From positions 64,063,554 to 64,127,553 of the forward strand of contig OX485803.1 of assembly GCA_950295325.1 (NCBI GenBank): 64,000 nucleotides of DNA. Direction: 5' to 3'. The stretch comes from Polytrichum commune (taxonomy: Eukaryota > Streptophyta > Polytrichopsida > Polytrichales > Polytrichaceae). How positions within the stretch are numbered: position 1 is the stretch's first letter; every line of letters starts with the position of its first letter. The position numbers were made by a program, and so were the translations under genes. This document shows positions 36,125-48,486 of the stretch, one piece after another. Below the pieces are notes generated by a model that saw only the letters and a list, made by a program, of their open reading frames with translations, did no database searches and had not been told where the DNA came from.

Positions 36125-38405
36125 TTGTCGGGTAGAGAGGGTTCCGCCTTGGGAAAGCACTGGGCTTTTGGCTGCAACTAGATTTGTTTATCGGACCGTC
36201 GTATCTTGTGGTCTTCAAGAGTCTCGGTCTTCAATTTCTTCAAATCTTCAAACTCTTTCCCGTCGGCCTATCATGTTGCGGCTCTAAATGGATATCATGT
36301 CGTATCTTAGGTAAGGGTAGGGTGATAAGAAACCACAGGCCTCGGACGGGTAAAACATAACGTCAGAACACGAGCTGACGTCCAAAAGATTGGCTCCTAA
36401 ACTTTCAAACCCATGGTGTCGTAATGTAAATACGTACACTATATAGATGTATACTTATTTAGTATAACATTGTGATTCTTTGATTTGGAGGAAAGTAAAA
36501 GGAAATAAAATAAAATTTTATTTGTTTACTCTTAGTTTATTTTTAGTTACTCTTAGTTTACCCTTTTTAGTCTTATCTTTTGTTTTATTCTTAATTTATT
36601 TTTGGACCAATGAGAGATTAGAAGCCCATATGATGAGGATAAAAATGGGACTTTGTCTCTTTCATTATGACTTTTTTTTGTGGTTGTAGGGAAGAGGTTG
36701 TTGAGGAGAAGAGGTTTTGGGTTGAAGCTGATGGTGTGTGAGTTTATGAATTTTTTTTGGTATAAAATATTAAGAAGTTGTGTTTCATGGGGTTGATTAT
36801 CTAGAGTGATCTCACTTGCTTATTTGAAATTAGCAATTAAAAGTTGTGCTAGTTTGAGTGGAGGGACGTCTGTTGGCTTTTATAAAGAAGGGCTGAGACT
36901 TCAACCGACCATAGAAGACGGACGGGTCTTTTGTTTGCAACGAAACTTTGAGGAAGTATAGTACTTATTGTTAGCTTTCCGTAAAGATCTCATTCGCTCA
37001 ATTTGGCGTTCATATGAAGATTTGAAGACTTCTCAAGATTCAAGTGTGCTATGACTTGTGGTTCGTTGTCATTTCTGTGATTCCCAGTCGGATTTGAAAG
37101 CTAGTCGCATTTGATTTTTTGCATTGTAAATTTGTTACGGATTTTGTGGGAATCCATAAAAACCCCGTTTCATGTTTGTGACAACGAAGTGGGATTGATG
37201 ACCCACAAGGTTGTATTATGTTGTTCCCATTGGTGAGGCACGATTGCTGGTCACCGTGGGTTTGAAAGTTTAGGAGCCAATCTTTCGGACGTCAGCTCGT
37301 GTTCTGACATCCCGTTTTACCCGTCCGAGGCATGTGGTTTCTTATCACCCTACCCTTACCCTTAACCCATTTAGAGCCGCAACATGATAGGCCGACGGGA
37401 AAGAGTTTGAAAATTTGAAAATTTGAAGAAACTAAAGACCGAGACTCTTGAAGACCGAAAGATACGACGGTCCGATAAACAAATCTAGTTGCAGCCAAAA
37501 GCCCAATGTTTTCCCAAGGTGGAACCCTCCCTATCCAGCAACGGTGACCAACAATCGTGCCTCACCAATGGGAACAACAGAAAACAACCTTGTGGGTCAT
37601 CAATCCCACTTCGTTGTCACAAACATGAAACGGGGTTTTTATGGATTCCCACAAAATCCGCAACAAATTTACAATGCCAAAAAATCAAATGCGACTAGTC
37701 TCCAAATCCGGCTGGGAATCACATAATTGACAACGAACCACAAGCCACAACACACTTGAATCTTGAGAAGTCTTCAAATCTTCAAATCTTCATATGAACG
37801 CCAAATTGAACGAATGAGATCTTCACAGAAAGCTAACAATAAGTACCACACTTCCTCAAAGTTTCGTTGCAAGCAAAAGATCTGTCCGTCTTCTATGGTC
37901 GGTCGAAGTCTCAGCCCTTCTTTATAAAAGCCAATAGACCTCCCTCCACTCAAACTAACACAAATTTTAATTGCTAACTTCAAATCAAGCAAGTGAGATC
38001 ATTCTAGAAAAACAACCCCATTAAACATAACTCCTCCATATTTTATATCAAAATTCCCATAAACTCATACTCATGAGCTTTAACAACAAAAACTCTTCTC
38101 CTCACCAACCTCTTCTTTACAACAACCTTTTCTCTCCCACCACACAAAAAAAAATGAGAGAGACGAAGTCCCCTTTTTATCCTCATCACATGGGCTTCTA
38201 ATCACGTTGGTCCAACAGTAAACTAAGAATAAAACAAAATATAAGATTGAAAGGGCAAACTAAGAGTAACTAAGAATAACTAAGAGTAAACAAAAAAGTA
38301 ATCTATTTCTATTCCCTTTTACTTTCCTCCAAATCAAAGAATCACAATGCAATATTAAATAAGTACACATTTATATAGTGTACGTATTTACATTACGACA
38401 CCGTG
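36125..38405. repeat. Four-block inverted-repeat structure (L'-A-L-A')
   Basis: Block L' (36125-36417) is the reverse complement of L (37255-37541). Block A (36418-37254) is the reverse complement of A' (37542-about 38400). Sample matches: GGCTGCAACTAGATTTGTTT in L' against AAACAAATCTAGTTGCAGCC in L; TTCTTTGATTTGGAGGAAAG in A against CTTTCCTCCAAATCAAAGAA in A'. After A' only five bases (CCGTG) of a further L are left before the sequence diverges. No transposase frame is visible. An open stretch of about 70 codons is conserved in A and A'. Confidence 0.8.
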
Positions 38406-41400
38406 AGATCATGTGTCAACCCGAAACATGTTTATTGAGCAGGGTTATAGGACAAGTGCTATTGCCTCCTACACATCAAAGCAATGTTGAACATACTCAT
38501 GCCAAAATATCAGTGAGCGCACTTGAATGTCAAATGTCATGAGGTGACACTATTGGTGAAGTTGTTGATCATTGGTGTAACCTATCATACACCTCAAAAA
38601 ATAGGCTAAGTGACATTATTACACATGTAAGACTAAACACCACAAATGGTGTAGTGGAACAATATTTTTACACATCATAAAGTGGATAACACGTACGGTT
38701 GTTCAACTTTCGACATATCAATCACAATTACAAGGTAATAGCAACAATGGCCAGACAATATGTGCACATTATTCTACCTATTTATCTACACACTACTCTA
38801 TTTGTGCATACACTAACTTGTGAATGCTATACCTAAGTGTATATGTGAACCAAGATCAATGACGCTAGAGGCAACCGTGGACTCAATTTCTCGTGCCTAA
38901 AGTGCAAATGATTAATGTAGTACTTAGTAACTAACTGATCACAACATTTAAGCAAACTTAGAACTTGCTTGGTTAATTTCTAACACTTCCACTAGGAGGC
39001 TTTAATAAAGCATTGATATGTGACTCACTCCCACTCCTACTCCCACTCACCCTTACTATTCTTATGGTTGGCATCCGATGAGGCATTCATACAAATAGTG
39101 CCACCAAAATATTTGAAGTACATGTGACACCCTCCTAATGCCTACCCATGCATGCATGTACCAAATCTATTTAATAGCCCTCAAATACCAAAGCCTAGTA
39201 CTCATGTTTAACAAAAGAAGAGCTGAAAACTATCGACTCCTTACATTACCCACCTACATGCAATACCAAAAGCCATACACTCAAGTACCAAATCCCAAAG
39301 GTTGAATCTTACAAGAAAATGGTCAAACCACCTCAATTAACACATTTACAACAAGGATAGACAACCACCCAAGACCTATCCCAAGGAATCAAATCTAAGA
39401 CATGTTGAAACTAGTGAATACACCTTTTTAGCATAACATCCACCCTTAGAGTACCCAAATAAGCACACAACACATTAATATATAACCCTCAGCCAACAAA
39501 AGGCCCAAGAGGCCCCCCATGTGGCCTTCAATGTGCATACCCAAATTTTGCTGCAAGAATCATACCACCATTACAAGAGCTTGACCGTCCAATATGACAA
39601 GAAGTTGACGATGATTATGTCAATTATTTGTAGGTTAGGATGTTGATTCAAACATGAAAACAAAAACAAAAACAAAACAAAATGTTGATTTGGTTGTCAC
39701 CTTAGACAAAAATCCAAGTCAGCGGCGTAATTGAATCCATGTGGAGGCCATGTCGTCACAAGGTCCACTTAGGATTCCACGTTGTCAAGGCGGTTCACAT
39801 AGGATGACATTATGTGTTCACACTTTGTGCTCATCATTACCACATGTCATTTGTAAAACAATTTCTTACTTCCCATAAGTTTCCATCTTTGAACTCTATA
39901 TATAGACACATGTCAAACAACCAAACATACACATGGCAATTCAAGGGTGGCTTCTTCTAGTTTTATAGCTCATTTTGATTGGTCCACTTGCATTGATCAT
40001 AATTGTTGGATAAGAGAAAAATTCAATATTTAGCTCATGAAAAATTACATTATTTTTTATATCACGTTGTTTTCTCGATCATGTGTTGTCATGCAACTCC
40101 AATGCAGTTAATTTTTGTCATGCTGCATAATTAAATGCAGCGACAATTAGTTCACAAACAACAATGGTGCATTTAACCTCCATCACAAACGCCACTTCCA
40201 TATGCAAAAACACATAAACAACAATGATTGCAACGGGATGTACGTATTGCCGCTACAACAATTGTAGGTGCATGCAAATAGTAGTATCTCGCGACTATAA
40301 TATGACCAGGAAATACATGTGTACCCAATTATTATGGAAATTGTGTAACACCATTACCGCGGTTTTATTACATTCATTTCAAGTAAAGTACAATGGAAAA
40401 TTAAACATCCAAAATAACGTAATTTTTTTTAATTCACTGCGGGCACATTCACATACTACACTATAACAACCTACAAGGTTTACTTAGACAAGAAGCAAAC
40501 AATTATTTAGTCAATAGTGAGACCACTCTATCATTTGTTAGATCGTGTTGATTTTGACCATCTCCTTCAATATCTTGTTTCTACGCCACGCTCTTGGTTG
40601 GTTGCAATAGCTTGTGCTTAACAACACCATAAGTCAAATATAACAATCAAAGTCATGAGAATCTAAATTTCCACTAGAATATGGTGGGTGAGTGGCCTAC
40701 ATAAAAATGAACCCTTAGACTTCTCGGTTCCTTCAAACACCTACCTATGTCTATTGAGTACATTTTGGTTCTTACTATGGGTGACACTCATTTTTAGAAT
40801 GTGAACTGTTCGTTCCATATTTCATGAACATTGGATATCTTCAACTTCTCCAATGTAATTTCTCTAAATAAAAAATCCCAAGCATAACTTCACCCACCTT
40901 GTGCTAGGTGTTGACAAATACATTAGGTGAATGGTAAGTGCTTCCAAGTTAGACATGGAGTTTCAAGAGTTGCAAATTAGGAACATATGTAGGTATACTC
41001 ATAAATAGAATGAATTTATCAAACACTTGACCATTGAGGTTGGCAAGAATAAACTTGTTTGTTGTTACGAGTTGTTTGGACAAGTAGCAAAAATAATCAT
41101 GTCTATGTCTTCAAGAGTGCGACCAACGAATAGGAATCCAACCTGTATTTCTTAGAAAATCTTTCGAGCCGTCAACATGGATAGAACGCCATAATGTAAT
41201 GATTTTTATTCGTCCTACCCAAATTATCAAGCTATATATATATTTAGTAGAGATCAAACAACATCCGCACCATCAATTGCTCGTGGAATTGAAGAACGGC
41301 ATTTAAAGGCCAATATATAAACATATCGAAATTTATGATGGTGTAGTTTGCATATGGATAGACCTCCCGATCTATCCATACAATTTGTAGTGTTACTTAT

Positions 41401-41480
41401 AGTGACTAACATCTGGGTCCAACACAATGCATCTATAGATTTAGTGATGCTCATGTGTGAAAGAAAATGAATCTCATGAA
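38406..41480. other. Intergenic; one dispersed repeat, no gene
   Basis: The part at about 38510-38670 (CATGAGGTGACACTATTGGT... TGTAACCTATCATACACCTC) matches 56885-57010 in the same orientation. An A/C simple run (CAAAAACAAAAACAAAAC) is near 39660. Otherwise nothing is recognisable. Confidence 0.45.
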
Positions 41481-41493
41481 TTAAAAAAAATCC

Positions 41494-42030
41494 TCACGTA
41501 GTTTTGCCACATAACAATTTTTCAAAATGGTCATTCACTAGTAGTTTGGCAAATAATTTCTTGGAATTACACACTGAAGTTTTTCCCAATGTCCAAAGGC
41601 ACCTCGCCAGAGACAATAAAGTGAAGTTCAAATCTTTAGGCCACATGTCAATTGCATAATGAGCATATGTGTCGTCACCGTGACCAAGCATACGAGGCTT
41701 ACATGTAGATGGAATAGTCTTGTAGTGGCTTTTGTTGTCACCCGCATACAAGAATAGTTGTTTTGTTGGTGTCCACTCCATCATGGATGATTGCTAGAAC
41801 CTCACGCGGATTGATTTTGGATTTGTGGCGCCATGCATGGCATAAATTACAGCATGAACCTTGGTAATCATTGTGTTTTTTCAACTCCTTAAGACTCTCC
41901 CTCTTTTCACTTCCTTTGATGCTTGTGTCAATGAGGTCTTTGTAGTATTCGCATTATGAGCACTTTGAAAGATCGAAACTTACTTTACGGATGTCCACGT
42001 TCTGGAAGACATTGTTCCAAAGGCAACTTA
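41494..42030 (-). pseudogene. Decayed transposase-like coding remnant
   Basis: Read on the minus strand, protein-like segments lie in different frames separated by stops. The first is CEYYKDLIDTSIKGSEKRES followed by ELKKHNDYQGS, then INPREVLAIIHDGVDTNKTT. After a frameshift come HGDDTYAHYAIDMWPKDLNF and LARCLWTLGK. The order C-x2-C-like, H/Y-rich helix, then (M)D-x-x-KT resembles large plant and animal transposase-like proteins with an MDQAKTN-type motif. The call is from memory. The copy is clearly dead. Confidence 0.35.
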
Positions 42031-44199
42031 CAGTTGATTAAGAGACACTTTGAGTTTCAAAAACAATTGGAGGTCTATAAATTACATAAATTTTAATCTA
42101 TTGATATTTAGGAAATAATAGGCTCGTATTTTAGGATTGGGAGGGATTTTGATCTTTAAACCAAACTTGATTAACTTGTGCATAAGCACATTGTAGATAA
42201 GACAATGTCAACTATTTATAATAAGAAAATAAACTACTATTTTTTAGGAGACCTTGATTTGAGGCCTAGTATAAAGAACGCGTTAATAAGCTATGACAAC
42301 ATCGGGAGGCCTCTCAATGCAAGACATGATTACTCTCGAGGAAATATCATGGTAATAAACACACCGGCGGTGTATCATATTCACATACAATTAGGCCTAC
42401 TTAATTCTTGAGAAAAAAGTGTGTTGCAAAGTTATGCAACTTGGTGTGGAATCTCTTGTATCCCTTGTTGATATGTGCAACCCAAAAAATGATGAAATCG
42501 TTATCAAGTAAGAGCTCGTAACAAGGAATGGTTGTAAATGTTCCGACAAGGGGAAATGATACAAGGCATGGACTTACAAAGACTGGGTTTATGTGTCTAG
42601 CAAACACAAATTTGATGCCTCCTTAATGACCAAGAGGATAATTGACACGAGAATAAATTGGTTGAAAGAGAGGACGGACTTCATGAAAAAAAATTCAAGA
42701 ACCAACTATTCCAAAATTTTGGTTAGCTGCTAAATCTCTTGTGCAAGGGTTGCATCCTAGGGAAGAGCCAAATGATAGCATGAGGAAAAAAATACATTAT
42801 TATCAAGACGAAGGTGTTGAGTGATATTATGGGGGTTGTGAAGGAGTGGGGTGTTTGTGTTCCTCCAGATGTAGTATCTACACCAATGTAATGTAGTATC
42901 ACATTGGTGTGGCTCTTATACTCCCAATCCAATGTGAATTCTTGTAAATTTTTGAAGATGAGGCTATGCAAAATTCCACACCATTGGGGATACACTATTT
43001 CTTATGCTCTTTGCAAATCGTAGCAGGATGCATCTGATGGGCTTCATGAGATTAACCTTTGGGATTATCATGTTGTGGTTGTCTCACCTAATATCAACTT
43101 GGAGACAATTCTGGTACTTGCTTAGGAGACCCCAGTCATGGTGTATGTTTTAATTTTTAACCTAAAAACTCTAGTAGAGGTTGAAAGAGCAAATCGTTTG
43201 AAGAAAACATTTGGCATCACAAAATTGGTGAATTTTGTTGATTTGAAGACGCTATAACAATTTCCTATGGGGAGAAGGTCGACCATGGATGCTTAGTTTA
43301 GTGTTTCATCTCTTGATGCCCTTGTGGGGATATATAGCACTAAAACCTAACATTCAATGTGGTGGGGAATTGACATTATTGGTTTTCCAAAATGAGTTTC
43401 TATTGTTGACATTGTCATAGCCAAATCTCATAACATACTTTGCCGAGATGTAGCAATAAGAATCGTAAGCTTTCTACCGGGTACAATGTTGGAGCGAAGT
43501 GTTGATGTAACGCAAAGGGCTAATGACAAACAAAAGAGCATTGCAATGAAGGTAGTTGAAGATGAGATGCCACATGTGCAACAAAAACTAAATGATGTTG
43601 CCATGGAGGAGGATCGAGCACAAGCTTTTGATGAATTATGATGATGAGATGGAGATTTGCAATCATGTTGATACCGAGATTGTGAGGGAGAAGGAGGCTC
43701 AAATACTCACGAGGCTTTGGGAGAGAACTGATGCCCAATCTGGATCCCAAACCTTTAGTCGCTCTTCACCTCACTCGACTTATGTTCCTATCTATGAAGC
43801 TGCATTTGCACCAACTCCCAAAGCTTGCATTTTTCTACACCCCCACCTCCACCTCAACCTCATGTACCTCATGTGGTAAAATATATTATTTGTCACAAAT
43901 ATGAGGAAGATGGATTTTTGAGGTTATTGCACCGATGCTTGAACCTCTTCAATCTAAGCATACCTCCCTCGACCATCTGCCCACTAGAAAATAGAGTCTC
44001 AAGTGGTTGGGGGTCCCTCCAGGGGTAACTTCAATGTCAAAAGGGTACAAACACAAGGTCAACACGTGGCAACACGAAGTACAAGAAACAAAAGATTGTT
44101 ACGTCTATTGGTGCAAAGGTAGCAATTATTCCAAAGACGCCAACCACACATGATTCCGAGAGGTGTGTTTTATAATTCTTTTTGTATTTTGATTCTTAC
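42031..44199 (+). pseudogene. Coding-like fragments with stops, probably old transposon
   Basis: On the plus strand stretches such as FLGDLDLRPSIKNALISYDN (about 42240), AWTYKDWVYVSSKHKFDASL (about 42565) and GLHEINLWDYHVVVVSPN (about 43040) read like protein but are broken by stops and frameshifts. I cannot assign them to a family, and they may belong to more than one element. Confidence 0.25.
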
Positions 44200-44202
44200 T
44201 TA

Positions 44203-44720
44203 GGGCGGGTTTAGACTTGGGGTCAAGGCTCAAAAATGGGCTGGGGTGCAAGAAATCCACTCCTCTCATTGGTAGAGAGGTTGCGATTCGCCTCTTCAAG
44301 TTTACACCATGAGTTGGGGCCAATTAACAAATAAATTATTTTATTCATCATGACAATGTCCTCAAGCCTTGGAAAAGAGAGCTCCCAACCTTGTGGACTC
44401 TTTCCCTCTAGTTGAGGCCATTGTCAGAGCTTTTATTTGCTTGTAGTAGTTTATTCTTTGAGCATTGAATAGGAGGGGAGAAATTCTAAATTTATTATAC
44501 TTTAATCATTATCCATAGAATAGTTCATGAGTACGTTGGAGCCCTCTCATAATTGCAGCCTCCAAATGGCCCCAACCCCACCTAAATAGGTTTACACATG
44601 AAAGCAATGAATGGAGTTAGGTTACTTTCTTATTAATGGCCTTGGGGGCCCATTTGCATGCCACATGGGACATATTGGCCTTCGTTCATATTGGCCCTGG
44701 CCTCAAGTCTAAACATGCCC
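44203..44720. mobile_element. TIR element of 518 bases with TTA target duplication
   Basis: The left end GGGCGGGTTTAGACTTGGGG pairs with the right end CCTCAAGTCTAAACATGCCC. TTA flanks both ends (44200-44202 and 44721-44723). It is non-coding. It has the same end rule as the other TTA elements but its own TIR sequence. Confidence 0.72.
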
Positions 44721-44723
44721 TTA

Positions 44724-47700
44724 TATTGGTATGTTTGAGGATCGGGAGGCCTCCCAATGCTTGGCTCTTCATAATGGTGCATTAAGTGGGAAAGGTTCAT
44801 ATATATATATATATATATATATCCATTTTTTTGAAATTATGTTCTATTATCTTGCAACATCGACTAACTTGCCTCCCCATTCCATTACTAGTGTTTGATT
44901 TGTATGGGCATGTGTGCTCCAAAATGGTTAATAAAGAAGATAAGGTCTTATTGCGATTAGGCGCCTATGAGCTTTCAGACTGGTGCCACAATAAAAGTTG
45001 ACGTTTTGTTCTAGACCTCTACTATCGGGGCATACAAATGATCCCCCAATGGAAAATTGCAAATATTTCAAGTTTGATGAAGAAGTTGGAATTTCTTTAT
45101 CATGATCATTGCAATGTTTCCAAACACCATGATAAATAAGAACAACCAATTTTGATAAAATATTTGCAATTTAGGATTTTGTCTATCATAACCAATAGGC
45201 TCAAGGCCAAAATCTTGAAACTAAGAATGATGCCGCGCCTATGCAAATGAAAAATTGGAACAAATTCTTATAGCCCTTATGCTCTTGGGATGAGTGATTG
45301 GTTATGGCACACTTGATGTGTAGCTAGAAATTCATCAAAGCCTCTTCAAAGTTTCAACATGAGAATTCCAAGAGCCAAGAGAATCTGAATAATATGATGG
45401 AATCATTTTTTTAACAATGTGGATATTACTAAAAGCACAATAAATATTACTAATTTTTTTGAGCCAGTGCAAAAATCCATGGATTGAAGAAGATTGTGGA
45501 CTTGAGAGATGATGCACTCCTTTGGGTTTGACAAGTGGATCTATTGGACTATTTGGCAAATGCTAATTGTTTATTTTATTTTATGAAACTACTCAAGTGG
45601 GCCCAATTCTTTACCTTTGTCCCGATAGTAGTATTTCCTAATTCGTATGTCAAGAGCAATAATTATTACTCAAATATTACACAACTATAAATTTGTATTT
45701 ATGAGGAATTCCTTCTTTATGCCTAGTTTGTCATAATGTTGTAATATGAATTGAAATAGTTTGGGGTTGCCTTGGAGCCTGTATGTACGTAGTAGCCTAA
45801 GCCTTTCCTCACCAAGGGTTAAGCAAGGCATATACAAAATCTAGAGGTTTGTAAAGATCCAATATGAAAATCCATGAGAAAGGAAATAAATTTGCCATCC
45901 TTCATACCCACCACCACCATGTAATGACACATGTTCAAAGGGCCTTGTTTGTCCATTGTAGACCTAGATGATGGAGTGAGGTGTAATATCTTCAATAAAT
46001 CCTGCAAGTGTTCTATTCTTAATTGACATGAAGACCACTCGTACAACACGTCAAGAAACATGCCCTTATGATATAAAGTACAAAGGCATAAACTTCTATA
46101 CATAGTGTTGGCCACCTCCAATCTCGTGATGTTTCATGTCCTCATAAGACACAAGCACACTGATTATAGATTGTAACATGCTCTCTTCAGACATGCTCAT
46201 CATTGTGTCCAATATTGTACGTGAGGAGCCCTGCTATAGCCCGTAGCCAGGGCGCCCCTCGTGTACAATATCTAGTCCTTACTCAATGAGAATGTCAAGG
46301 TGTGTAATTTCAATCCAAGATATAGCTATGAGAAACAATGAGTTAGGTCCAACTCACTGGCTATGATGAATCGGATAATTTTTAAATATGCCACGCTACT
46401 TCGAAGTTGTGAACTTGCAAGAAGCCAAGTTGTAACCTTGATGTCAATATTCCCACAAGTTGTTCTCAAAACTAGAGAAAGGATCCCAAATGATGAAATA
46501 ATTTTCCCATTAGAATGTTAGAAGATGAGCAATGGGTGCAATAGAAGTCATGGAAATGAAAATAAACTCTTAAATTTTATTTGTCGTTTGTTCACCTAAC
46601 CATGTGAACCATGGGAAAGAAGTGTTCCTTGCGGGTGAACATGGACCAACATGTGAATAGTTGACTGTAACGAGTACAAAAAATGTCTCACAAGTAGATT
46701 AATCACAACAATTCTTCAATGCTTGAGAATGGAGGGCAATTTTCAAGTGACTTTAAACCTAGTCATTACAAAACACACTCATGCTTGAATGTGTGCACAT
46801 ATAATAGAGCAACCTTCCTCAAGAGGATTGTCCCTTTGCATTAGTGCAATCACGAATTTGAACTTCAGCCATGTGGCCGGGTCGGAATACCTTTGTCATG
46901 ATGATGGGTCCCTCTTCTTCTTTTTTCTCTTTTCTTCAATCATTTTGGCATGACCCGAGAGGGTACTACACTAGATGTTGTATTTAGTGTAACTGATTTT
47001 ATTTGTCTTGCTGAACAGTAATTGCAAACCGCCCATGTAGTTTCACCAACACTAAATGTCAACATAACAAATTAAATGTCATTCCTTGTAAACAAAATTG
47101 GGCGTTGAAAATTTACAATGTTGTGCAATTACTATCACTTACTAAGTGAAATTCATTCAAATTTTAATCATTTATGACAATATTTCATTACATAATTGTT
47201 AGTACGCAAAATGTACCAAACTTTTTTCAAGAATTGGCACAGATTTCATGCTAGGCAGTGCTTGTAAACTTATTCATAAGCAGTGTCACTAGAAAAGTTA
47301 CCACAAGTGATATAAACTACCACATGACACGAATTATAATAGTAATTAGTGTAGTGGTATTGAATTAAGATCTTCCTGGAAGCATGGCATGGTGTCTGCT
47401 TAAAGTAAGCGCATGATGCAGATTGTAAAAAGTATGCCCTGCTCCACAATGATATTATCTACTAAATTAACCTCATGAATAGTATTTCAGATTCATGAAT
47501 TGCAACCATGAACACCTCGGGGACACAACACTTCTAAATATGTACGAAACTTACATCTTCTTCTACAAAGTGTGAATGTTCATCATAAAAATAAAAGGGA
47601 TTCCATGACAAATCTGTTGTTACAGTACCACGTCTTCTGAGCATGTCAAATTATAAAGAATCCAAAGCACACTCGTAGACAGTGTGCAAGTCTACTCTTG

Positions 47701-47980
47701 GTGACATTGGGAATGCAGGCCTCGGAGAGGGATCAGCAGTGGAGTCACATGACATTACATTACAAAAGTATCCACACGTGATTTGGTTTGCTGATTCCGT
47801 TTGTGAATTGGTTTCCCCGCTCAAAATGAGAATGGGAACGAAAACCTGCAGCCCTAAACCCTATGCAAAAGATTTGAACATTGTCATTGCGAAATGGTAG
47901 GATGAGCTAGCCATAAGCAGCGCAATTCGCCCCAGTCAGTGCAATAATTCACAGCTTAGCTGGATGAGGAGGAGCTTCTG
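44724..47980. other. Intergenic, no gene seen
   Basis: A TA microsatellite is at about 44800-44822. No RNA gene or protein-like frame could be supported. From about 47700 the sequence is a duplicate of the 3' region of the gene at 48487-49680. Confidence 0.4.
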
Positions 47981-47984
47981 TCTG

Positions 47985-48095
47985 AAGAACTAGTACATGA
48001 TTGATGGATCGAACGAGACACGATTGTTTCCCACATGCAAAGACAGGTGGTACTCGGAATCTGGCTCCGACCTTACAGTAGCGTTGAAAGAATTT
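47985..48095 (-). pseudogene. Duplicated 3' end of the proline-rich gene
   Basis: Read on the minus strand this gives DSEYHLSLHVGNNRVSFDPS, then IMY and a stop. That matches the last residues of the gene at 48487-49680 (DSEYRLKRLSASGNHRVSFD). The match continues into the 3' flank (GATGAGCTAGC, CATTGTCATTGCGAAATGGT). Just upstream a four-base length difference breaks the frame, and no other part of the gene is present. It is a partial tandem duplication about 500 bases away. Confidence 0.7.
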
Positions 48096-48486
48096 CTGCT
48101 CGCAATGTGCAGCTCCCTTTTTCCAAGCATTTTTTCCTCTTTGTGAAACAACAACACCATCAATTCATTTGAAGTGGTTTAGAGACAGATGTCCTACAGA
48201 GGAGAGTTGCCACCCCATGAGGCAGTGAGAACGGAGTGGATCAGTCACATGACATTATGTTACAAACTATCGACAGTGTAAGTTGGCTTGCTAATTCCCC
48301 ATCCAAAATGTGATCCACAATCGACCCTAAACCCTCCGTAAAAGATTCGAAACATTGTCATTGCGAAATGGTAGGATGAGCTAGCTAAAAGCGGCAACAC
48401 ATGATAAGAACTAGCGCAATTTGTCCAGTCAGTGCATCAATTCAAAGGTTATCTAGATGAAGAGGATTTTCTTCATGATGAGCGGG

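Noticed and set aside
43030-43110. Slight resemblance of INLWDYHVVVVSPN to N-terminal glutamine amidohydrolase
   Set aside because: The match is only a few residues, and the following sequence is broken and does not continue the family pattern. It was left as unclassified debris.
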